Source: an uncultured Planctomycetaceae bacterium
GTDB lineage: Bacteria; Planctomycetota; Planctomycetia; Planctomycetales; Planctomycetaceae
Reading direction: 5' to 3'
Length of the DNA stretch: 36,612 nucleotides
Assembly: GCA_913031625.1 (NCBI GenBank)
Contig: CAJWGB010000027.1
Span: 1 to 36,612 of the forward strand
The first letter of the stretch is position 1, and each line of letters begins with the position of its first letter. Below are positions 16,909-27,599 of this stretch, piece by piece. A model generated the notes under the pieces. The model did not search any database and was not told the origin of the DNA. It saw only the letters and a program-made list of their open reading frames with translations. Position numbers and translations under genes: made by a program.

Positions 16909-18018
16909 ATGTCCGAACCGAATTACTCGTCTCGTCGCTCAAAGCTCGTCCGATCATTTAAGTCCGCCGGAATTGATGCACTGCTGGTTTCCGGGGAATC
17001 CAACGTCCGGTACCTGACTGGTTTCACAGGGGACTCAAGCTGGCTGTACATCAGTCGCAACACGACCATTCTGATCAGTGACAGTCGTTATCAGACGCAA
17101 CTCCAGGATGAGTGCCCGGACCTTGACGTCGATATTCGGGATGCACGCAAGCCGATGACCGAAGCGGTCGCCGCGATTATTCGTAGTGCTTCGCCCAGAA
17201 ATCCGGGTTTTGAGTCGTCTCACCTGACATTCGAGCAATACCAGACTCTGGCTGCGGCCGTGGATCCCGTAACTCTGGCACCAACCAGCGGGCTCACGGA
17301 ACGGTTGAGGGAAATTAAAGACAAATGGGAACTGCAGCAGATTCGCGACGCCGTCATGTTTGCGGAACGCGGGTTTGCAGTCGTCCGCAGCAGTCTCACT
17401 CACAGTCAGACGGAAACAGAAGTTCGGTTCCTGCTGGAGGCTGCAATGCGGAGCTTTGGGGCAACGGGCCCCGGTTTTGAGCCCATCGTTGGAGTTGGGC
17501 CGACAGCAGCGCTCCCACACGCTCATGCTGGCAGTCGCCAGGTCAGCGAATCACCAATTCTGTTGATAGACTGGGGAGGAGAAACGCAGTCAGGTTATCG
17601 AAGCGACCTCACACGAGTCCTGGTGACTGGAAAAGTCACCAAACAGATGCGGACCGTCTACGAGACCGTACTGAAAGCTCAACAGGAAGCAATCAAGGCA
17701 ATCAAGCCCGGGGCGCTGTGCAAAGATGTCGACGCCATTGCGAGAAACATCATCGCAGACGCCGGATTTGGGAAGTATTTCGGTCACGGCCTGGGGCACG
17801 GGATCGGTCTGGACATCCATGAATCCACTCGAATGAGCCCGCTTTCCGATCAGATTTTTGAGCCGGGAATGGTGATTACCGTGGAGCCCGGAATTTATCT
17901 GGCAGGCAAGTTTGGGGTTCGGATTGAAGATGACATCCTGGTAACCCGTGACGGTCACGAAGTTTTGACCAGCGTTCCCCGCGAATTCGATGATGCGGTT
18001 GTGGAATTCCTTGCATAA
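16909..18018 (+). CDS. Xaa-Pro peptidase, M24B family
   Basis: 369 residues from ATG 16909; the ribosome site is weak, but the N-terminus aligns with family starts ('RRSKLVRSFKSAGIDALLVS'). An N-terminal creatinase-like domain (about 5-135, with 'NVRYLTGFTGDSSWLYI') precedes the pita-bread catalytic domain. The five metal ligands of the M24 family are all present: D221 (LLIDWGG), D233 (RSDLTR), H297 (GHGIGLDIH), E326 (VEPGIY) and E340 (RIEDD). It should cleave X-Pro bonds in peptides with two Mn or Co ions in the cytoplasm. It lies upstream of accB-accC as in many bacteria, although the efp gene often found between them is absent here. Confidence 0.95.
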   Translation: MSEPNYSSRRSKLVRSFKSAGIDALLVSGESNVRYLTGFTGDSSWLYISRNTTILISDSRYQTQLQDECPDLDVDIRDARKPMTEAVAAIIRSASPRNPGFESSHLTFEQYQTLAAAVDPVTLAPTSGLTERLREIKDKWELQQIRDAVMFAERGFAVVRSSLTHSQTETEVRFLLEAAMRSFGATGPGFEPIVGVGPTAALPHAHAGSRQVSESPILLIDWGGETQSGYRSDLTRVLVTGKVTKQMRTVYETVLKAQQEAIKAIKPGALCKDVDAIARNIIADAGFGKYFGHGLGHGIGLDIHESTRMSPLSDQIFEPGMVITVEPGIYLAGKFGVRIEDDILVTRDGHEVLTSVPREFDDAVVEFLA

Positions 18019-18182
18019 AACCAGCATTTTCGAGAGAGTGTGCGACCTTAGAGCAGTGCGGACAGGTTCCGCGCAGCGTTAAACAGGGGTGTCTGCAGGG
18101 GATAGCGTCAGCGAAGCCACTGACATTCAGCACCCAGATCTCCAACCAAATGATTCGCGGTCCGGCCGCGGGGAAATGTCAG

Positions 18183-18671
18183 ATGGCCAAGGCGACAGAT
18201 AACAGCGACAGTTTCGATCTGGATCGATTCCGAAAACTGCTTCAGCTGATGGAAAAACACGATGTAACGGAAGCCAATCTTCAGAAGGGCGACGAATCGT
18301 GGAAGGTTCGACGCGGTCCCCGAGAAGTCGTGGTGGCACCTCAGGCTGCCCCTGTTGCAGCTCCAGCACCAGCCCCGCCCGCAGCAGCTCCCGCGCCAGC
18401 TCCATCTGCAGCAGCCCCCGCTGCTCCGGCAGGTGTCACAATTGACGCTCCGACAGTGGGAACCTTTTACTCGGCTCCCGGACCTGACTCACCTCCGTTT
18501 GTCAGTGTCGGTTCCACAGTCGGGCCCGAGACCACCATCTGCATCATTGAAGCGATGAAGGTGATGAATGAGATTCCGGCAGAGAAGTCCGGAAAGATTG
18601 TCGAAGTTCTGGTGGAGAATGGAGATCCCGTCGACTTTGGAACGCCCCTGTTTCGAATTGAGCCTGCCTAA
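18183..18671 (+). CDS. accB: Biotin carboxyl carrier protein of acetyl-CoA carboxylase
   Basis: 162 residues from ATG 18183, which has GGGGAAA upstream; an in-frame ATG at 18150 has no site and would add a basic extension. Residues 8-48 form the conserved AccB N-terminal segment ('[20 protein letters not shown]'). An Ala/Pro-rich flexible linker follows (about 55-85), then the biotinyl domain (about 87-162) with the EAMKVMNE motif; K126 is the biotin attachment site. It carries carboxybiotin from AccC to the carboxyltransferase in malonyl-CoA synthesis. accC starts 59 nt downstream in the same direction, so the two are almost certainly cotranscribed. Confidence 0.97.
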   Translation: MAKATDNSDSFDLDRFRKLLQLMEKHDVTEANLQKGDESWKVRRGPREVVVAPQAAPVAAPAPAPPAAAPAPAPSAAAPAAPAGVTIDAPTVGTFYSAPGPDSPPFVSVGSTVGPETTICIIEAMKVMNEIPAEKSGKIVEVLVENGDPVDFGTPLFRIEPA

Positions 18672-18730
18672 CCCCACTGGGGGAAGCAGGACGACCGGAA
18701 GACCAATTTTCGTTCGAGAGTCCACCGAAC

Positions 18731-20068
18731 ATGTTTCAGAGAATTCTGATTGCCAACCGCGGCGAGATCGCGCTGAGAATTATTCGTGCCTGCCGTGAGC
18801 TGGGAATTGAGTCCGTCGCTGTCTTCAGTGAAGCAGACCGAGGCGCTCACTATCTTGAACTGGCCGACGAGGCATGGTGTATCGGCCCCGCTCAGGCAAC
18901 TGACAGCTATCTGCTGATCAAGAACCTGATCAGCGTTGCCGAGATCGGTAACGTTCAGGCCGTTCACCCGGGCTATGGTTTTCTCGCTGAGAACGCCCAC
19001 TTCGCTCAGGTCTGTCGTGAATGCAATATCGAGTTCATCGGGCCTCCTCACCAGGCCATGTCGCAGTTAGGTGACAAAGTCAGCGCCCGTGAGATCGCTA
19101 TGAAGGCAAAAGTTCCCTGCGTGCCGGGGAGTGACGGCCTGATAGAAGACGCTGATGAAGCGGTTCGCATCGCGAACGAGATTGGCTACCCGGTCCTCAT
19201 CAAGGCGACAGCCGGTGGTGGTGGCAAGGGCATGCGAGTCGCTGACGATGAGACTTCTCTGCGTGCTGGCCTGCAGTCAGCTGCCGCCGAGGCAGAAAAA
19301 GCATTCAGCAACGCAGGCGTCTACCTCGAAAAATACATCGGACGCCCACGGCACGTTGAAGTTCAGATCATTGCGGATACCCACGGCAATGTCGTCCACC
19401 TGTGGGAACGTGACTGTTCCATGCAGCGAAAGCACCAAAAGCTGATTGAAGAGAGCCCCGCTCCGAATCTCCCACAAAATGTCCGCGAAGACATCTGCAA
19501 TTCTGCAGTTCGACTCGTGAAAGAGGCTGGTTACTACAACGCGGGAACCGTTGAGTTCATTGTCGACAGTGACTTCAACTTCTACTTCATCGAAGTAAAC
19601 GCCCGTATTCAGGTTGAGCACCCGGTGACGGAGCTCGTGACAGGGATTGATCTGATCAAACAGCAGATCCTTGTGGCCGCTGGCGAGGAGTTGCCGTTCA
19701 GGCAGGAAGACATTCCCTGCAATGGTTCAGCAATTGAATTGCGTGTGAATGCAGAAGATCCTGAAAACGACTTCCGCGGCAGTCCGGGAACGATCTCGAA
19801 ACTTCGACTGCCTGGTGGTCTGGGAGTTCGATTCGATTCCCATGTTCATGAAGGCTACACAATCAGTCCGTACTATGACTCCATGATTGGTAAGCTGATT
19901 GTGCATCGACCAACGCGTGAAGAGTCGATTGCCTGCATGAAGCGATGTCTGCGGGAATTCACCGTGGAAGGCATCAAGACAACACTGCCGCTCGCGGAGA
20001 AGATGTTCGAAGACGACGCCTTCGTCGCGGGGTCGGTCGACACGACTTACGTCGAACGCACCTACTGA
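18731..20068 (+). CDS. accC: Biotin carboxylase subunit of acetyl-CoA carboxylase
   Basis: 445 residues, the normal length of AccC. It opens with '[20 protein letters not shown]', followed by the '[15 protein letters not shown]' motif, the ATP-grasp glycine-rich loop '[17 protein letters not shown]', '[19 protein letters not shown]' and '[16 protein letters not shown]', which holds the catalytic Arg and Glu residues; 'ELRVNAEDP' is also conserved. It carboxylates biotin on AccB using ATP and bicarbonate. The N-terminal, ATP-grasp and C-terminal domains are all complete. Carboxyltransferase genes (accA, accD) are not in the window. pfp follows after 100 bp. Confidence 0.98.
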   Translation: MFQRILIANRGEIALRIIRACRELGIESVAVFSEADRGAHYLELADEAWCIGPAQATDSYLLIKNLISVAEIGNVQAVHPGYGFLAENAHFAQVCRECNIEFIGPPHQAMSQLGDKVSAREIAMKAKVPCVPGSDGLIEDADEAVRIANEIGYPVLIKATAGGGGKGMRVADDETSLRAGLQSAAAEAEKAFSNAGVYLEKYIGRPRHVEVQIIADTHGNVVHLWERDCSMQRKHQKLIEESPAPNLPQNVREDICNSAVRLVKEAGYYNAGTVEFIVDSDFNFYFIEVNARIQVEHPVTELVTGIDLIKQQILVAAGEELPFRQEDIPCNGSAIELRVNAEDPENDFRGSPGTISKLRLPGGLGVRFDSHVHEGYTISPYYDSMIGKLIVHRPTREESIACMKRCLREFTVEGIKTTLPLAEKMFEDDAFVAGSVDTTYVERTY

Positions 20069-20168
20069 TCAATGCTGCTCGCTGAGCGAGCCCAGGCGAA
20101 TCATTCTGATTTCCAGCGACCCAGACGTCGCTGTGCCTGTCATACATTTTGTATTTAGGGGAAGAGTT

Positions 20169-21428
20169 ATGCCTAACGACATCAAGAAAGTCGCGCTGCT
20201 GTTTTCAGGCGGCCCGGCGCCGGCAGCCAACGCTGTCATTTCAACCTGTGCGATCTCATTCATTAACAACGGCATGGAAGTTGTTGGCATCCGTCACGGC
20301 TATTCCAGTCTGATCGACTACTCGAAAGATCGCCCGCTTCAGGAAGGTCAGGATTACCTAAACCTGACTGAAAAGATGCTGCGACGAACACGCAGCAAGC
20401 AGGGCATCATTATTGGGACTGCTCGAACAAACCCAGGGAAGTTTGTCAGCAGTCCGGCAGATCTCGAGGACCCCGAAAAGACGGCCCCTCTCCAGCGAAC
20501 ATACGACGGTCTCTGCTCCCTTGGCGTCGATGCACTCGTGTCTATTGGTGGAGACGACACACTTAAGACAGCCAACAAATTCAAGCTGTTCCAGGAACGT
20601 CTGCCGGAAGGAAGTAAGCAGATTCCCGTTGTCCACGTTCCCAAGACAATCGACAACGACTACAAGGGCATCGACTTTACCTTTGGCTACTTCACCGCTG
20701 TGGAAACGCTGGGCACCGAGATCCGCAACCTGCACGCGGATGCTGAAGCAGGCCGCTCATACTTCATCGTTGAGAGCATGGGACGCAGCGCTGGCTGGCT
20801 GGCATACGGTGCCGCGATTTCCGGTGAAGCCAGTATGGTGATCAGTGTCGAAGACATCACCGACGATTACCTGGCTCCGGAATCCACAGCCACCCGCAAA
20901 GTGATGGACATTGACAAAGTGGTTGGCAACATCGTGAAAATGATGCGTTACCGCCAGGAGAAGCAGGGCAAGGAATACGGAATTGTCGTTCTTGCTGAAG
21001 GCCTTGCAGAGTACCTGTCTGACGAAGTGCTGAAGGATATTCCTCGCGATGACCACGGCCACATTTCTGTGGCTCACGTCGACCTTGGCAAGATGTTCGC
21101 ATCCCGCATCTCAGCCGAATTTGAGAGACAGACAGGCACCAAACGCAAAGTCACCGGATTGCAGTTGGGGTACGAATCACGTTGTGCTCGCCCACACGCG
21201 TTTGACGTAATGCTCGGGAGCCAGCTGGGTGTCGGAGCATACCGAGCTCTGTGCGAAGAGAATCACAACGGTGTGATGGTTTCCGTTTCAGGCCAGCTGG
21301 ATCTTCAGTACGTCGACTTCGAAGACCTTGTTGACCCGGACACTCTGGTCACGGTTGTTCGATTCATCGAGGCCGGTTGTGACTTCCACAAGCTCGCTCG
21401 ATTCCTCGAAACGAGCATCAACGATTAG
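20169..21428 (+). CDS. pfp: Diphosphate-fructose-6-phosphate 1-phosphotransferase (PPi-dependent phosphofructokinase)
   Basis: 419 residues from ATG 20169, which has GGGGAAGAG in front; the in-frame ATG at 20133 lies before that site. The PFK fold is clear: 'KVALLFSGGPAPAANAVIS', GGDDT (127-131), PKTIDND (158-164) and 'MGRSAGWLAYGAA'. Family knowledge: Asp at the second D of GGDDT (D130) and Lys in PKTID (K159) mark PPi-dependent enzymes, whereas ATP-dependent ones carry Gly at both positions. The enzyme should therefore interconvert fructose-6-phosphate and fructose-1,6-bisphosphate reversibly with pyrophosphate. It is followed by a strong intrinsic terminator. The gap from accC is 100 bp, so cotranscription with accBC is possible. 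Confidence 0.95.
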   Translation: MPNDIKKVALLFSGGPAPAANAVISTCAISFINNGMEVVGIRHGYSSLIDYSKDRPLQEGQDYLNLTEKMLRRTRSKQGIIIGTARTNPGKFVSSPADLEDPEKTAPLQRTYDGLCSLGVDALVSIGGDDTLKTANKFKLFQERLPEGSKQIPVVHVPKTIDNDYKGIDFTFGYFTAVETLGTEIRNLHADAEAGRSYFIVESMGRSAGWLAYGAAISGEASMVISVEDITDDYLAPESTATRKVMDIDKVVGNIVKMMRYRQEKQGKEYGIVVLAEGLAEYLSDEVLKDIPRDDHGHISVAHVDLGKMFASRISAEFERQTGTKRKVTGLQLGYESRCARPHAFDVMLGSQLGVGAYRALCEENHNGVMVSVSGQLDLQYVDFEDLVDPDTLVTVVRFIEAGCDFHKLARFLETSIND

Positions 21429-21473
21429 AACCAGCAATCCTGTCGTCATCAAAGATGACGTAACAGACCCGCG

Positions 21474-21507
21474 CAAAGCCTGGCTGTTCTGCCAGGCTTT
21501 GTTTTTT
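21474..21507 (+). terminator. Intrinsic terminator of pfp
   Basis: An 11-bp stem caaagcctggc (21474-21484) / gccaggctttg (21491-21501) with a 6-nt loop is followed by six Ts (21502-21507), 45 bp after the pfp stop. A smaller hairpin cgtcatc-aaa-gatgacg lies at 21444-21460 just before it. Confidence 0.93.
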
Positions 21508-21605
21508 GGCTTTGGGTGCGAACTTAATGAGAGGTAGCTACGCTGCATTCACTGGAATCGAATAACGTCGCACAGTGAGGCACGTCCCAACGATGAAAGA
21601 ATACA

Positions 21606-24176
21606 ATGCTCTTCGCATGGTGGCACAGCCCGGAACTCAGCGATCCACACTGGTTGTGGCTGGGGCTGCTGTTGCCTCTCGTGTGGATCGTTTCAGGACG
21701 ATCACTTGTCGACCGCCCGAAACGCCAGCTGGTCGCTTCTGCAGTCATCAGGACTGCCATTGCAGCACTGATCATTCTGGCCATCTGCCGGGCAACTGTC
21801 ATGCAGTCCGGGCGGCAGGTCTTCACTGTCTTTGCTGTGGATGAAAGTCTCAGCGTCGACTCGAAGGCGGGCAGTGCCAGGGCGGCTGAATTCATAAACA
21901 AGGCAACAGCACGCGTTGCAGAGGATCGGTGGAAGGTTGTTCGATTTGCGTCGACACCCACCGCGCCCGATGACAAAACGTCTCGCGGTAAATGGCAGCT
22001 CGGGAGCAATCCTGAAGCAGCACTTCGAATCGCTCAGGCGACAGTGCCGGCTGGCAGCATCCCGCATATCATCCTGATGACAGACGGCAATCAGACTCAG
22101 GGCGACGCAGCCTCCGCAGTCGCCGGGATGGGAGGACGAGTGTCAACAGTTCTGCTTCCGAGTCGCAGCAATCCGGAAATACAGGTTTCCGAAGTTCGCA
22201 CGCCTGGTCAGGTTGCTGAAGGAGAACCCTTCGAGGTGGAAGTTGTGGTCGACGCTAATCACGACGACACCGCAGTCGTGGAGGTCTACAACGGTGACTT
22301 TCGAGTCATTTCAGAATCAAAGCACATTAACGCCGGCGAAAATGTCTTCCGATTTACTCAGCAGACGTCGGCTGCGACCGAGATTTCAGCGCGTGTCCGT
22401 CGCGCTGCTGATACTTCTGATGAGTCATTTCGCGACACCATCGCCGACAACAATAGAGCAGCGGGACTCGTCTTCACACGCGGCAAACCAAAGGTTCTGT
22501 TCATTGACCGGATTCCTCAACAGGCTCGAAATCTTGAGTGGGCCATGCAGGAAGAAGGAATCGTTGTGGAAACTCGTCCGCCGTCAGGGATGCCCAGGAC
22601 AATGGCAGAGCTGCAGCGGTTTGACGTCCTCGTTCTGTCGAGTATTCCGGCACCTGATCTGGACGCCGATCAAATGGAGATGATCCGTCGTTATGTCAGC
22701 GACCTTGGTGGTGGACTCATCATGCTTGGGAGTGACAACTCTTTTGGCCTCGGCGGCTACTACCGCACTGTGATCGACGACGTCCTGCCGGTTCACAGCG
22801 ACTTTCAGAAAGAGAAGGAGAAGCCCGGGCTGGGGATGGTGCTGGTAATCGACAAATCCGGCTCTATGGGCGGTCAGAAGATCGCTCTGGCACGAGAAGC
22901 GGCACGGGCGGCAGTCGAACTCCTGAGCCCAAAAGACTTTATTGGAGTGATCGCGTTTGATGGGTCTTCCTTCTGGGTCAGTGAAATGCGTCCTGCCTCT
23001 CAAAAGACGGCAGTCATGGACCGAATTGCCTCCATTGAAGCGGGCGGTGGAACAACCATGTACCCTGCGATGGAAGAGGCCTTTCGCGCACTGCAGTCGA
23101 CAGAGACTCGTCTGAAACACGTCATCATCCTGTCGGACGGCTACTCAACGCCTGGCGACTTTGAAGGACTGACGCAGCAAATGGCCGCCGCCCACATGAC
23201 CGTCTCGACGGTGGGGATCGGCGACGCAGACCAGGCAATGCTGGAACAGATTGCCCGACTCGGTGATGGTCGGTATTACTTCTCCAAAGACCCGACTTCT
23301 ATCCCACAGATCTTTGCACGGGAAACGATGACCGCGGGCAAATCGGCCATTCAGGAAGAACCATTTCTTCCACTTCAGGTACGTGCGACCTCCGTCCTGA
23401 AAGACATCGATTTTGAGGAAGCTCCGTTTCTCCTGGGTCATGTCATGACCCGCCCAAAAGCCACGGGAGAAATCATCCTGACAACAGAGCAGGGCGACCC
23501 GCTGCTGGCGTGGTGGCGCTACGGTCTCGGAATGTCCGTGGCATTTACTTCGGACGCGCAAAGTCGCTGGGCCGCAGAGTGGCTGACATGGGACGGCTTC
23601 AATCGATTCTGGGCGCAGACGATTCGCCACTGTATGCGAAGATCGGACATGAAGAATTTCGGGCTGCAGATCGAGCGGCAGCATGACCGCTGCACCGTCA
23701 GAATTGACTCACTGCGTCCTGATGGCGAGTTTGTGAACGGCGCAGAGACGCGACTGACACTCATTCCTGAAGACCAGCCGGCACAGTCCGTGCCTGTGCA
23801 ACAGACAGCGCCCGGGCGGTATGAGGCACAGTTTGCCTCACCGGCGGCTGCCGGGACATGGCACCTTCAGGTTACCCAGTCGATCAACGGAACGTCACTC
23901 TTTCAGCAGTCACGTGGATTTGTGACCGGCTACCACCCGGAATACCGGATGAAACCTGAGAACACAGAACTGCTCAAATCCATCGCGGAGCAATCCGGAG
24001 GTACGTGGAATCCAGAGGCGGAATCGGTCTTCAAACCTGGTCCTCGGGAATCGGCTCTCACTGTCACTGAGCTCTGGCCACTTCTGTTGATTGTCGCCAT
24101 AGTTCTGTTTGCTGTTGATGTCGCTGTCAGGCGGCTCGACCTGGGGATCATCTTCAGCGGCAACGCCGCAACCTAA
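21606..24176 (+). CDS. Membrane VWA-domain protein with glutamine-amidotransferase-like domain
   Basis: 856 residues. Two N-terminal hydrophobic segments ('LWLGLLLPLVWIV' and 'VIRTAIAALIILAICRATVM') precede a degenerate VWA-like strand ('VFTVFAVDESLSV'). A class-I glutamine-amidotransferase-like domain spans about 298-398 ('GGGLIMLGSDNSFGLGGYY'); I see no catalytic Cys nucleophile, so it is probably non-enzymatic. The main VWA domain (about 412-590) has an intact MIDAS, D416-x-S418-x-S420 in 'VIDKSGSMGG', plus 'GGGTTMYPAM' and 'ILSDGYS'. A C-terminal membrane helix lies at about 817-840. This layout is common in planctomycetes near MoxR/DUF58 (Bat-like) genes, but none adjoins it here. The start ATG has only a GAAAGA upstream, so it is moderately supported. 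Function unknown; metal-dependent protein binding at the membrane is likely. Confidence 0.88.
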   Translation: MLFAWWHSPELSDPHWLWLGLLLPLVWIVSGRSLVDRPKRQLVASAVIRTAIAALIILAICRATVMQSGRQVFTVFAVDESLSVDSKAGSARAAEFINKATARVAEDRWKVVRFASTPTAPDDKTSRGKWQLGSNPEAALRIAQATVPAGSIPHIILMTDGNQTQGDAASAVAGMGGRVSTVLLPSRSNPEIQVSEVRTPGQVAEGEPFEVEVVVDANHDDTAVVEVYNGDFRVISESKHINAGENVFRFTQQTSAATEISARVRRAADTSDESFRDTIADNNRAAGLVFTRGKPKVLFIDRIPQQARNLEWAMQEEGIVVETRPPSGMPRTMAELQRFDVLVLSSIPAPDLDADQMEMIRRYVSDLGGGLIMLGSDNSFGLGGYYRTVIDDVLPVHSDFQKEKEKPGLGMVLVIDKSGSMGGQKIALAREAARAAVELLSPKDFIGVIAFDGSSFWVSEMRPASQKTAVMDRIASIEAGGGTTMYPAMEEAFRALQSTETRLKHVIILSDGYSTPGDFEGLTQQMAAAHMTVSTVGIGDADQAMLEQIARLGDGRYYFSKDPTSIPQIFARETMTAGKSAIQEEPFLPLQVRATSVLKDIDFEEAPFLLGHVMTRPKATGEIILTTEQGDPLLAWWRYGLGMSVAFTSDAQSRWAAEWLTWDGFNRFWAQTIRHCMRRSDMKNFGLQIERQHDRCTVRIDSLRPDGEFVNGAETRLTLIPEDQPAQSVPVQQTAPGRYEAQFASPAAAGTWHLQVTQSINGTSLFQQSRGFVTGYHPEYRMKPENTELLKSIAEQSGGTWNPEAESVFKPGPRESALTVTELWPLLLIVAIVLFAVDVAVRRLDLGIIFSGNAAT

Positions 24177-24380
24177 TTGCGGATTTTGGGAAGTCTGCGG
24201 TCTCGAAATCAGTAACTTCGCCCGGGAAACAAAGGGAATTTCGGTCCCAGCGGAAAGCTAATGCGCCTTGCGGTCGAACATCAGCCCAACCGGCAAACCA
24301 CACGTGATTTGCAGTCGATCGCAGAATCGCATTTGGTATGGTGAATGCAGTAAACGCATGTTTCTGCTTCTGGAGCACAC

Positions 24381-25556
24381 ATGACAGATCAGGTTAATCC
24401 ACCTCAAAGAACCCTTATGGGTCCTGGCCCCAGCGACATTCACCCCAGTGTCCTGGCAGCACTTGCAGCTCCGACTGTTGGTCACCTTGACCCGTACTTC
24501 CTCCAGATCATGGATGAAGTACAACAGATGCTGCGGGAGGTGTTTCAGACCGAGAACCAGATGACGATGGCAATCAGCGGTACAGGAAGTGCCGGGATGG
24601 AGACATGCGTCGTCAACCTCGTTGAGCCACGTGACAAGGTGATCGTCTGTCAAAACGGGGTCTTCGGTGGGCGAATGGCAGACGTGGCCCGCCGTGCTGG
24701 CGGAGACGTCACGGTCCTTGAGCGTCCGTTTGGCGAAGTCTTTTCAGCCGACGAAATCGCCGCAGCCGTGGATCAGCACAAACCCAAAGTTGTCGGAATC
24801 GTTCACGCGGAAACGTCAACCGGCGCTCTACAGCCACTCGAAGAAATCAGCCGAATTGTTCACGATGCAGGCGCTCTCCTGCTGGTGGACTGCGTAACTT
24901 CGCTGGGTGGCCTCCCTGTCAGCATTGATGCTGTAGGAATCGACGCTGCTTACAGTGGCACTCAGAAATGCCTCAGCTGTCCGCCAGGTCTTGCTCCAGT
25001 CACATTCAGTCCTCGGGCGCTGGAAGCAATGGACGCTCGGTCCAACGCGGTTTCCAGCTGGTACCTCGACATCAGCATGCTCCGGAACTATTGGGGGGCT
25101 GACCGAGCCTACCATCATACGGCTCCGATCAATATGAATTACGCACTTCATCAGGCCCTGCGACTGGTGCTGGATGAAGGCCTTGAAAACCGATTTGCTC
25201 GCCACCGCCAGCACCACGAGGCATTAAAAGCGGGGCTTGAGGCACTGGGCATTTCTTATTCGGTGACCGAACCGTCACACCGACTGCCAATGCTGAACTC
25301 CGTGTTGATCCCGGAAGGGATTGATGACGGCCAGGTGCGCAGCCAGTTGTTGAATGAGTTTGGAATCGAAATCGGTGGCGGCCTGGGGCCAATGAAAGGA
25401 AAGACATGGAGAATTGGATTGATGGGCGAAGCAGCCTCTTCAACCAACGTTCTTTCGTTCCTTGCCGCCGTCGATCAGTGCCTTGCAGCTCAGCGACAGT
25501 CGGCCCCAACCGGAGCCGGCACTGCTGCAGCGAGCGCTGTGTATCTCAATTCTTAA
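24381..25556 (+). CDS. Class V PLP aminotransferase, serine/alanine-glyoxylate type
   Basis: 391 residues. It opens '[20 protein letters not shown]', the family start, and contains '[17 protein letters not shown]', '[18 protein letters not shown]' and '[15 protein letters not shown]'. The PLP-binding K196 lies in '[17 protein letters not shown]'. C-terminal '[15 protein letters not shown]' is also typical. It should transfer an amino group between alanine or serine and glyoxylate in the cytoplasm, giving glycine and pyruvate or hydroxypyruvate. Which amino donor is preferred cannot be read from sequence alone. eno starts 39 bp downstream on the same strand, so a shared transcript ending at the eno terminator is likely. 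Confidence 0.94.
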   Translation: MTDQVNPPQRTLMGPGPSDIHPSVLAALAAPTVGHLDPYFLQIMDEVQQMLREVFQTENQMTMAISGTGSAGMETCVVNLVEPRDKVIVCQNGVFGGRMADVARRAGGDVTVLERPFGEVFSADEIAAAVDQHKPKVVGIVHAETSTGALQPLEEISRIVHDAGALLLVDCVTSLGGLPVSIDAVGIDAAYSGTQKCLSCPPGLAPVTFSPRALEAMDARSNAVSSWYLDISMLRNYWGADRAYHHTAPINMNYALHQALRLVLDEGLENRFARHRQHHEALKAGLEALGISYSVTEPSHRLPMLNSVLIPEGIDDGQVRSQLLNEFGIEIGGGLGPMKGKTWRIGLMGEAASSTNVLSFLAAVDQCLAAQRQSAPTGAGTAAASAVYLNS

Positions 25557-26870
<1,314 letters not shown>

Positions 26871-26899
26871 TGGTGGATTCACAATTGGTTAACGTCCTG

Positions 26900-26927
26900 A
26901 GCCCGGCCCTGTGCCGGGCTTTTTTTT
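26900..26927 (+). terminator. Intrinsic terminator between eno and the FtsB-like gene
   Basis: Stem agcccggc (26900-26907) / gccgggct (26913-26920), loop cctgt, followed by eight Ts (26920-26927). It lies 29 bp after the eno stop and only 12 bp before the next start codon. Confidence 0.92.
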
Positions 26928-26939
26928 GCTGGATCATTC

Positions 26940-27599
26940 ATGAGCGACGAGCTGCCAGACCCTGAAGAATCAGAAGACCTGCCTGAAGCCCAGGAAGCCT
27001 CTGCAGTTGCTGCGTCTGCAGAGCCGCCGCACCCTCGTACACTTTGGCCGGTCTCAATCTGCTTCTGGCTCACACTTCTGCTTGCTGCTGTTGTCTACGG
27101 CTCTGTATTTCTTGCTCCCAAACTGGCAGTCTGGAATCGACTTCGTTTCGAGCACGAACAGAATGCTGCGCGTCTTGTGGAACTGGATAATGAAGTTGAA
27201 TACCTCGAACGTGTCGAAGACACGCTCAGGACAGATCCGGATTTCCTGCGGAGGCTCTCAGAGAATTCGCATTTAATCAACGACGGTGAACTCATCCCGG
27301 TCAGCGGCAACCTGCTGTTCGGTGTGGATGACGAAGAACAGAAGACTGAGACGGCCGCTAACGCTCCGCCACTCCAATGGCTGATTGAGCGACTTGCAGC
27401 TGATCGAAGTCTGAGAAGTGGGTTGCTGGCGTTTACTGCAGCCCTGGTCGTATTGGCGTTTACGTTCCTGAATGACGCCGGAACCGGATTGATCAGCGAC
27501 GCAGGATTCGTCATTCGCAGATTGTTCACGCTGCCCGCAGGACGTTATCGAGTCGCCGCTCAACGTGCCGCAGTCCGATCGGAAACGGACGAAGAGTAG
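26940..27599 (+). CDS. FtsB/DivIC-like septum formation initiator protein
   Basis: 219 residues. An acidic N-terminus (1-30) is followed by a membrane helix (about 37-59, 'VSICFWLTLLLAAVVYGSVF'), a coiled coil (about 66-98, 'RFEHEQNAARLVELDNEVEY') and 'TDPDFLRRLSEN'. This helix-coil-'DP.F' pattern is that of FtsB/DivIC division proteins. Unlike the short FtsB, it continues with a second hydrophobic segment (about 158-178, 'SGLLAFTAALVVLAFTFL') and a charged tail. The position directly after eno supports the call, because ftsB follows eno in many bacteria. Most planctomycetes lack FtsZ (family knowledge), so any division role would be unusual. ATG 26940 is the only plausible start, with just a partial GGA site upstream. 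Confidence 0.55.
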   Translation: MSDELPDPEESEDLPEAQEASAVAASAEPPHPRTLWPVSICFWLTLLLAAVVYGSVFLAPKLAVWNRLRFEHEQNAARLVELDNEVEYLERVEDTLRTDPDFLRRLSENSHLINDGELIPVSGNLLFGVDDEEQKTETAANAPPLQWLIERLAADRSLRSGLLAFTAALVVLAFTFLNDAGTGLISDAGFVIRRLFTLPAGRYRVAAQRAAVRSETDEE

